Assembly (NCBI GenBank): GCA_000721275.1
Contig: JOFO01000070.1
Span: 1 to 25,407, forward strand
Length of the DNA stretch: 25,407 nucleotides
Direction: 5' to 3'
From: Microtetraspora glauca
GTDB taxonomy: Bacteria; Actinomycetota; Actinomycetes; Streptomycetales; Streptomycetaceae
A model generated the notes under the pieces. The model saw only the letters and a list, made by a program, of their open reading frames with translations. It was not told where the DNA came from and ran no database searches. Of this stretch, positions 21,006-25,407 are shown piece after piece. The stretch's first letter is position 1; each line of letters begins with the position of its first letter. The position numbers and the translations under genes are program-made.

Positions 21006-22298
21006 ATGCCGAGCGAGCTGCCGACCGACGTGCCGACCGATCTGGCGGACGAGCGCGTCGACCACCGCTTCAAGGGCCTGCCGCCGGACGCGGAGGGCCT
21101 GACCGTCGGCGAGCTGGCCGCCCAGCGCCGTTCCCTCTTCACCGGCGGCTTCACCACCCCGGTCCTCGCGCTCTCCGCCGAGTCCGTCGAGCACAACCTG
21201 CGCGCGTTGGAGGAGTACGCCGAGCGGCACGGCCTGGCCTTCGCCCCGCACGGCAAGACGTCGATGGCGCCGGTCCTCTTCCGCCGCCAGATCGAGCACG
21301 GCGCCTGGGGCATCACGGCCGCCGTCCCGCACCAGGTGCGGGTGTACCGGGCGCACGGCGTCGACCGGATCTTCCTCGCGAACGAGGTGGTGGACCCGGT
21401 GGCGCTGCGCTGGCTCTCCGCCGAGCTGGACGCGCACCCGGAGTTCCGGCTGGTCTGCTACGCCGACTCGGTGCGCGGCGTCGAGCTGATGGACGAGGCG
21501 CTGCGGGCGGCCGGGGCCCGCCGCCCGCTGGACGTGGTGGTGGAGCTGGGCGCGGGCGAGGGGGCGCGGACCGGCGCGCGGACGGAGGCGGAGTGCGCGG
21601 CGGTCGCCGACGCGGTCGCCGCGACGACGACGCTGCGCCTGGTCGGCGTGGCCGGCTACGAGGCGGAGGTGCCGGGCGCCGACGGGGAGTCGGTGCGGGC
21701 CTGGCTGCGCCGGCTGACGGGGCTGGCCGCCGCCTTCGACAAGGAGGGCCGGTTCGCGCCGGAGGCCGGCGAGATCGTGGTGAGCGCCGGCGGCAGCGCC
21801 TGGTTCGACGCGGTCGCCGACGTGTTCGCGGAGATCCCCGCGCTGTCCCTGCCGGTGCTGAAGCTGCTGCGGTCGGGCGCGTACGTGTCGCACGACGACG
21901 GGCAGTACCGCGAGAAGACCCCGTTCAACCGGGTCCCCGGCGAGGGTTCCCTCCAGCCGTCGTTCCGGCTCTGGTCGCAGGTGGTGTCGCGGCCGTCCGC
22001 CGGGCAGGCGTTCACCAACGCGGGCAAGCGGGATGCGGCGTACGACCTCCACCTGCCGGAGGCGCAGGTGATCCGGGACGCGCGCACCGGGGAGGTCCGC
22101 CCGGCCGACGGGGTCACCGTGACCGCCCTGTCCGACCAGCACGCCTGGCTGCGCACCGGGGACGGGGCGGACCTGGAGGTCGGCGACTGGGTGGGGATGG
22201 GCCTGTCGCACCCGTGCACGTCGTTCGACAAGTGGCAGCTGATCCCGCTGGTCGAGGCGGACGGCACGGTCGTCGACTACGTCCGCACCTTCTTCTGA
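21006..22298 (+). CDS. D-serine dehydratase-like PLP enzyme (amino acid deaminase)
   Basis: A 430-aa fold-type III PLP enzyme of the alanine racemase-like/DSD1 class. PHGKTSM holds the probable PLP lysine, K84. VELGAGEGARTGARTEAE, VSAGGSAWFD and LLRSGAYVSHDDGQY line the barrel. Near the end SHPCTSFDKW gives H402 and C404, the pair that holds zinc in eukaryotic-type D-serine dehydratases. It should remove ammonia from a D-hydroxyamino acid such as D-serine or D-threonine. Strong GAGGAGGG lies before the ATG at 21006. It overlaps nothing and is followed 14 bases later by the D-aminoacylase gene, forming a two-gene operon under the divergent promoter. Confidence 0.88.
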   Translation: MPSELPTDVPTDLADERVDHRFKGLPPDAEGLTVGELAAQRRSLFTGGFTTPVLALSAESVEHNLRALEEYAERHGLAFAPHGKTSMAPVLFRRQIEHGAWGITAAVPHQVRVYRAHGVDRIFLANEVVDPVALRWLSAELDAHPEFRLVCYADSVRGVELMDEALRAAGARRPLDVVVELGAGEGARTGARTEAECAAVADAVAATTTLRLVGVAGYEAEVPGADGESVRAWLRRLTGLAAAFDKEGRFAPEAGEIVVSAGGSAWFDAVADVFAEIPALSLPVLKLLRSGAYVSHDDGQYREKTPFNRVPGEGSLQPSFRLWSQVVSRPSAGQAFTNAGKRDAAYDLHLPEAQVIRDARTGEVRPADGVTVTALSDQHAWLRTGDGADLEVGDWVGMGLSHPCTSFDKWQLIPLVEADGTVVDYVRTFF

Positions 22299-22312
22299 GC
22301 GGGGGGCCGGGC

Positions 22313-23911
22313 ATGTGGGATCTCGTCTTCCGGGACGCCGAGGTCGTGGACGGCTCCGGCGGCCCTTCGTACCGGGCCGACGTGGCCGTCGACGACGGCC
22401 GGATCGTCTCGATCGTGCGGGAGGCCGCGGCGGCGGGCTGCCAGCGGCCGACGGCGACCCGGGTGGTCGACGCGGAGGGCCTGGTCCTCTCCCCCGGCTT
22501 CGTCGACATGCACGCCCACAGCGACCTGGCGCTGCTCCGCGACCCGGACCACAGCGCGAAGGCCGCGCAGGGCGTCACCCTGGAGGTGCTGGGCCAGGAC
22601 GGCCTGTCGTACGCGCCGGTGGACGACCGCACCCGGGAGGAGGTGCGGCGGGCGATCACCGGCTGGAACGGCGACGGGCACGACCTGGACCTGGACTGGC
22701 GGACGGTCGGCGAGTACCTGGACCGGCTGGACACGGCCCACGGCGGCGAGGGCATCGCGGTGAACGCCGCCTATCTCGTCCCGCAGGGCACGGTCCGGAT
22801 GTACGCGATGGGCTGGGCCGACCGGCCCGCGACCCCCGCCGAGCTGGACCGGATGCGCCGGCTGGTCGCCGAGGGCCTGGAGCAGGGCGCGGTCGGCATG
22901 TCGTCCGGGCTCACCTACACCCCCGGCATGTACGCCCCCGACGCGGAACTGACCGAGCTGTGCCGGGTGGTGGCCGGGTACGGCGGCTACTACTGCCCGC
23001 ACCACCGCAGTTACGGGGCGGGGGCGCTGCGCGCGTACGAGGAGATGATCGCGCTCACCCGGGAGGCGGGCTGCGCGCTGCACCTCGCGCACGCGACCCT
23101 GAACTTCGGCGAGAACGCGGGCCGGGCGCCGGAGCTGCTGGCGCTGCTGGACCGGGCGCTGGATGCGGGCGCCGACCTGAGCCTCGACACGTACCCGTAC
23201 ACCCCCGGCTGTACGACCCTGCTCGCGCTGCTGCCGTCGTGGGCGCAGGAGGGCGGCCCGGAGGCGGTGCTGGCGCGGCTCGCGGACGGGGCGGTGGCGG
23301 AGCGGATCCGCCACGACCTGGAGGTGACCGGCTCGGACGGCTGCCACGGGGTGCCGGTCGACTGGGCGACGGTCGAGATCTCGGGGGTCGCGGACCCGGC
23401 CCTCGGCGCCTGGACGGGCCGCCGGCTCGGGTCCTGGGCGGAGGCGCGGGAGCTGCTGCTGGCCGACCGGCTCGGGTCGACGATCCTCCAGCACGTCGGG
23501 CACGAGGAGAACGTGCGGGCGATCATGCGGCACCGGGTGCACACCAGCGGCTCGGACGGCATCCTCCAGGGCGCCAAGCCGCATCCGCGCGCCTACGGCA
23601 CCTTCCCCGAGTACCTGGGCCGGTACGTGCGCGAGGAGGGCGTGCTCTCGCTGGAGGAGTGCGTGGCGCACCTGACCTCGCGGCCGGCGGCCCGGCTGCG
23701 GCTGCCCGACCGGGGCCTGGTGCGGGAGGGGTACGTGGCGGACCTGGTGCTCTTCGATCCGGCGACGGTCGCGGCGGGAGCCACGTACGACGCGCCGCGG
23801 ACGCTGCCCACCGGCATTCCGCACGTGCTGGTGGCGGGGCGCTTCGTGATCGAGGACGGCCGCCGCACGGACGCCCTGCCGGGCCGGGCGATCCGCCGGA
23901 CGCCGGCCTAG
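22313..23911 (+). CDS. N-acyl-D-amino-acid deacylase (D-aminoacylase)
   Basis: A 532-aa amidohydrolase. It opens MWDLVFRDAEVVDGSGGPSYRADVAV, and the metal motif is DMHAHSD, with H67 and H69. Family features include GLTYTPGMYAPDAEL, YYCPHHRSYG, DTYPYTPGCTTLLALLP and SGSDGILQGAKPHPRAYGTFPEYLGRYVRE. The C-terminal beta segment includes YVADLVLFDPATV. It splits N-acyl groups from D-amino acids, feeding the PLP enzyme encoded just before it. Start: ATG at 22313 after GGGGGGCC. The frame is open far upstream, but only as a shadow of the preceding gene. It ends convergently on the mannosyltransferase gene, sharing the bases CTAG as stop codons. Confidence 0.92.
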   Translation: MWDLVFRDAEVVDGSGGPSYRADVAVDDGRIVSIVREAAAAGCQRPTATRVVDAEGLVLSPGFVDMHAHSDLALLRDPDHSAKAAQGVTLEVLGQDGLSYAPVDDRTREEVRRAITGWNGDGHDLDLDWRTVGEYLDRLDTAHGGEGIAVNAAYLVPQGTVRMYAMGWADRPATPAELDRMRRLVAEGLEQGAVGMSSGLTYTPGMYAPDAELTELCRVVAGYGGYYCPHHRSYGAGALRAYEEMIALTREAGCALHLAHATLNFGENAGRAPELLALLDRALDAGADLSLDTYPYTPGCTTLLALLPSWAQEGGPEAVLARLADGAVAERIRHDLEVTGSDGCHGVPVDWATVEISGVADPALGAWTGRRLGSWAEARELLLADRLGSTILQHVGHEENVRAIMRHRVHTSGSDGILQGAKPHPRAYGTFPEYLGRYVREEGVLSLEECVAHLTSRPAARLRLPDRGLVREGYVADLVLFDPATVAAGATYDAPRTLPTGIPHVLVAGRFVIEDGRRTDALPGRAIRRTPA

Positions 23912-23923
23912 ACGGGCGTCCGG
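23896..23923. terminator. Bidirectional hairpin spanning two shared stop codons
   Basis: A 9-bp perfect stem (CCGGACGCC with GGCGTCCGG) and a 10-base loop. The loop includes the palindrome CTAG, which supplies TAG stops on both strands for the convergent D-aminoacylase and mannosyltransferase genes. It can work as a terminator in both directions. Confidence 0.65.
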
Positions 23924-25308
23924 GCGCCGGCCCGGGTGGCGGCCGGCCAGCGGTCGCGCCGGAGCCACAGCGCGCCGAGCGCGAGGACGGCGCCGGCGGC
24001 GGCGAAGCCGTACCAGGGGGTGTGGCCGGCGGGCTGGGTCTCGTAGACGAGCGCGGCCGAGACCACGGCGAGCACCTGCCCGGCCCGGCTGTGCCAGGCG
24101 ACGGCGGCGACGGCGGCCGTGCCCCACAGCAGGTACCAGGGCTGCACCATCGGCGACAGCGCGACCAGCGCCACCAGGGAGAGGCCGAGCCCGAGGACGG
24201 GGTCGAGCCGGCCGCGCCAGGCCCGCCACGCCAGCAGGCAGATGATCACGGCGGCGGCGAGCAGGCCGAGCTTCTGCACGACGGCCTTGACCGGCTCGGG
24301 GTCGTCGGCGAGCAGGGTGCCGAGGGCGAGGCCGAGGTCGCTGGTGAGGGAGAGCGGGGTGTGGATGGCGCCGGCGACGGACTGGGTCCGCAGCCAGCCG
24401 AAGCCGGTCCCGGCGAGCAGGCTCGCGCCGGCGGCCACCGCCCCGGCGACCGCCGGCGGCAGCAGCAGTCCCTTCGGGAGCCCGTCCCGGCGGGCGACGA
24501 CGACCGCGACGAAGAGGAGCGCGACGACCGCCGGCGACTTCACCATGACGGCGCAGCCGATGAGCACGCTGCCGAGGACCCACCGTCCGCGCACGGCGAG
24601 CAGCATGCCGCCGAGGGTGAGGGCGGCCATCAGCCCGTCGTTGTGCACGCCGCCGAGGACGTGGACGAGGAGCAGCGGGTTGAGGACGGCGAGCCAGAGC
24701 GCCCCGTCGCCCTTCCCGAAGCCGCGCACCGCCCACACGAGCAGCGCGACGGCGGCGACGGCGAGGAGCCGCAGCAGCAGGACGGCGGGGACGACGGAGC
24801 CGCCGGTGAGCCGGACGACGGCCTCGGCGAGCAGCAGGAAGACGGGGCCGTACGGGGCGGGGGTGTCGGTCCAGTTGCCGCCGACGCTCGCCGCCGCGTC
24901 AGCCCCGAGCTCTCCGGGGCGGAGCGCCGACGGGCCGGCGCCGTAGACGTCGTGGCCCTCCAGGACCATGGCGCCCTGCGCGATGTAGCTGTACACGTCG
25001 GCGCTGTGCAGCGGCGGGGCGAGCAGCAGCGGCGCGCCCCAGGCGGCGAGGGTGCCGAGCGCGCCGGTGGCGGCGCCGCGCGCGAGCAGCACGCCGTAAC
25101 GCCACCAGGCGGCGACGAGCAGGGTCAGGCCGAGGGCGGCGAGGACGGCGCCGGCGGTCTCGGTCGCGGAGGCGCGCGGCGCCCACAGGGGGCCGCCGCC
25201 GATCACGGGCAGCGCCCCCGCCGCGTACCCGCCGACGGCCACGGCGAGCGACCCGCCCGCACCCAGCCACCGGCATCCGGAACCACTCACCGCCCACATG
25301 CCGGACAA
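23908..25308 (-). CDS. MptB-like polyprenol-phosphomannose mannosyltransferase
   Basis: A 466-aa polytopic GT-C enzyme with about eleven to thirteen hydrophobic helices. The first large loop has PPLHSADVYSYIAQGAMVLEGHDVYGAGP, with the acidic D-V-Y-S-Y motif of actinobacterial alpha-1,6-mannosyltransferases such as MptB. NWTDTPAPYGPVFLLLAEAVVRL and GGVHNDGLMAALTLGGMLLAVRG are further marks of the family. It would add mannose from polyprenyl-phosphomannose to a lipid-linked glycan on the outer face of the membrane. Start: TTG at 25308, with AGG four bases upstream; an ATG at 25299 is the alternative, three residues shorter. Acceptor unknown. Confidence 0.85.
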   Translation of the reverse strand: MSGMWAVSGSGCRWLGAGGSLAVAVGGYAAGALPVIGGGPLWAPRASATETAGAVLAALGLTLLVAAWWRYGVLLARGAATGALGTLAAWGAPLLLAPPLHSADVYSYIAQGAMVLEGHDVYGAGPSALRPGELGADAAASVGGNWTDTPAPYGPVFLLLAEAVVRLTGGSVVPAVLLLRLLAVAAVALLVWAVRGFGKGDGALWLAVLNPLLLVHVLGGVHNDGLMAALTLGGMLLAVRGRWVLGSVLIGCAVMVKSPAVVALLFVAVVVARRDGLPKGLLLPPAVAGAVAAGASLLAGTGFGWLRTQSVAGAIHTPLSLTSDLGLALGTLLADDPEPVKAVVQKLGLLAAAVIICLLAWRAWRGRLDPVLGLGLSLVALVALSPMVQPWYLLWGTAAVAAVAWHSRAGQVLAVVSAALVYETQPAGHTPWYGFAAAGAVLALGALWLRRDRWPAATRAGARTPV

Positions 25309-25346
25309 ACTACCTGGCGGCCGGCGCGGGCCCGGGGGCCGGTCGG

Positions 25347-25407
25347 TCAGCGGCGGCCCTTGCCGTTGCCGCGGCCCTTGCCGGGCCGGTCGGTCGCGGG
25401 GGCGGCG
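25347..25407 (-). CDS. Partial gene, basic Gly/Lys/Arg-rich C-terminus
   Basis: Only the last 20 codons are inside the window, reading ...AAPATDRPGKGRGNGKGRR and stop at 25347. The basic tail could end a membrane or nucleic-acid-related protein, but nothing identifies it. It lies 38 bp upstream of the mannosyltransferase start on the same strand. Confidence 0.45.
   Translation of the reverse strand, partial: AAPATDRPGKGRGNGKGRR

Noticed and set aside
20966..22312. N-terminal extension of the D-aminoacylase frame
   Set aside because: It overlaps the whole D-serine-dehydratase-like gene and is Arg/Gly-rich; the ATG at 22313 begins the real amidohydrolase start.

Overview
The window is very GC-rich. 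Its third-position GC bias, strong GGAGG-type ribosome sites, GTG/TTG starts, TGGTCTGGACCA-type chitinase operator and gene content point to a Streptomyces chromosome or a close relative. I cannot name the species. No rRNA, tRNA, insertion sequence, CRISPR array or phage gene was recognised.

Layout. (1) 59-1183 (-) is a PIG-V-like GT-C mannosyltransferase. (2) 1235-1714 (-) and 1881-2750 (+) are divergent genes: a small Pro/Thr-repeat protein and an AbiEi-like/DUF559-like nuclease-fold protein. The gap between them carries two DnaA-box-like sites. (3) 2925-4808 (+) is an accessory locus. A two-helix membrane protein (DUF6232-like) is followed one base later by a 113-aa protein, and the two share a 25-residue QYGxxNIG...GxG[ND]I motif, one at its C-terminus and one at its N-terminus. 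A terminator hairpin and a third, surface-exposed protein follow. (4) 4864-14345 (-) is a Tad/Flp pilus locus: zinc-ribbon protein, CpaB, TadZ/CpaE, two TadE pseudopilins, TadA, a 55-aa PTAAQA-repeat microprotein, TadB, TadC, Flp pilin, TadG-like protein with one TTA codon, lipoprotein and OmpA-domain protein. (5) 14746-16449 (+) is a secreted GH18 chitinase with a DasR-type operator, and 16762-18105 (+) a secreted M14 zinc carboxypeptidase. (6) 18113-23911 holds a PH-like hypothetical gene and a divergent D-amino-acid catabolic cluster: RidA, IclR regulator and PfkB kinase on the minus strand; D-serine-dehydratase-like enzyme and D-aminoacylase on the plus strand. Overlapping TTGC-type inverted repeats lie between them. 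(7) 23908-25308 (-) is an MptB-like mannosyltransferase that shares a CTAG stop with the D-aminoacylase, and the window closes in the C-terminus of another minus-strand gene.

How the genes work together. In the Tad locus, TadZ and TadA would power and position the machine, TadB/TadC form the membrane platform, Flp is the pilin and TadE/TadG are minor pilins. The lipoprotein and OmpA-domain protein may anchor the fibre to the wall. No prepilin peptidase (TadV/CpaA) is in the window. In the D-amino-acid cluster, the deacylase would free D-amino acids, the PLP enzyme would deaminate them, and RidA would hydrolyse the enamine/imine intermediate. The most novel signals are the shared 11-residue-period motif of the 2925-3801 gene pair, the unlisted 55-aa repeat protein between tadA and tadB, and the bldA-type TTA codon in a locally AT-richer part of the pilus operon.
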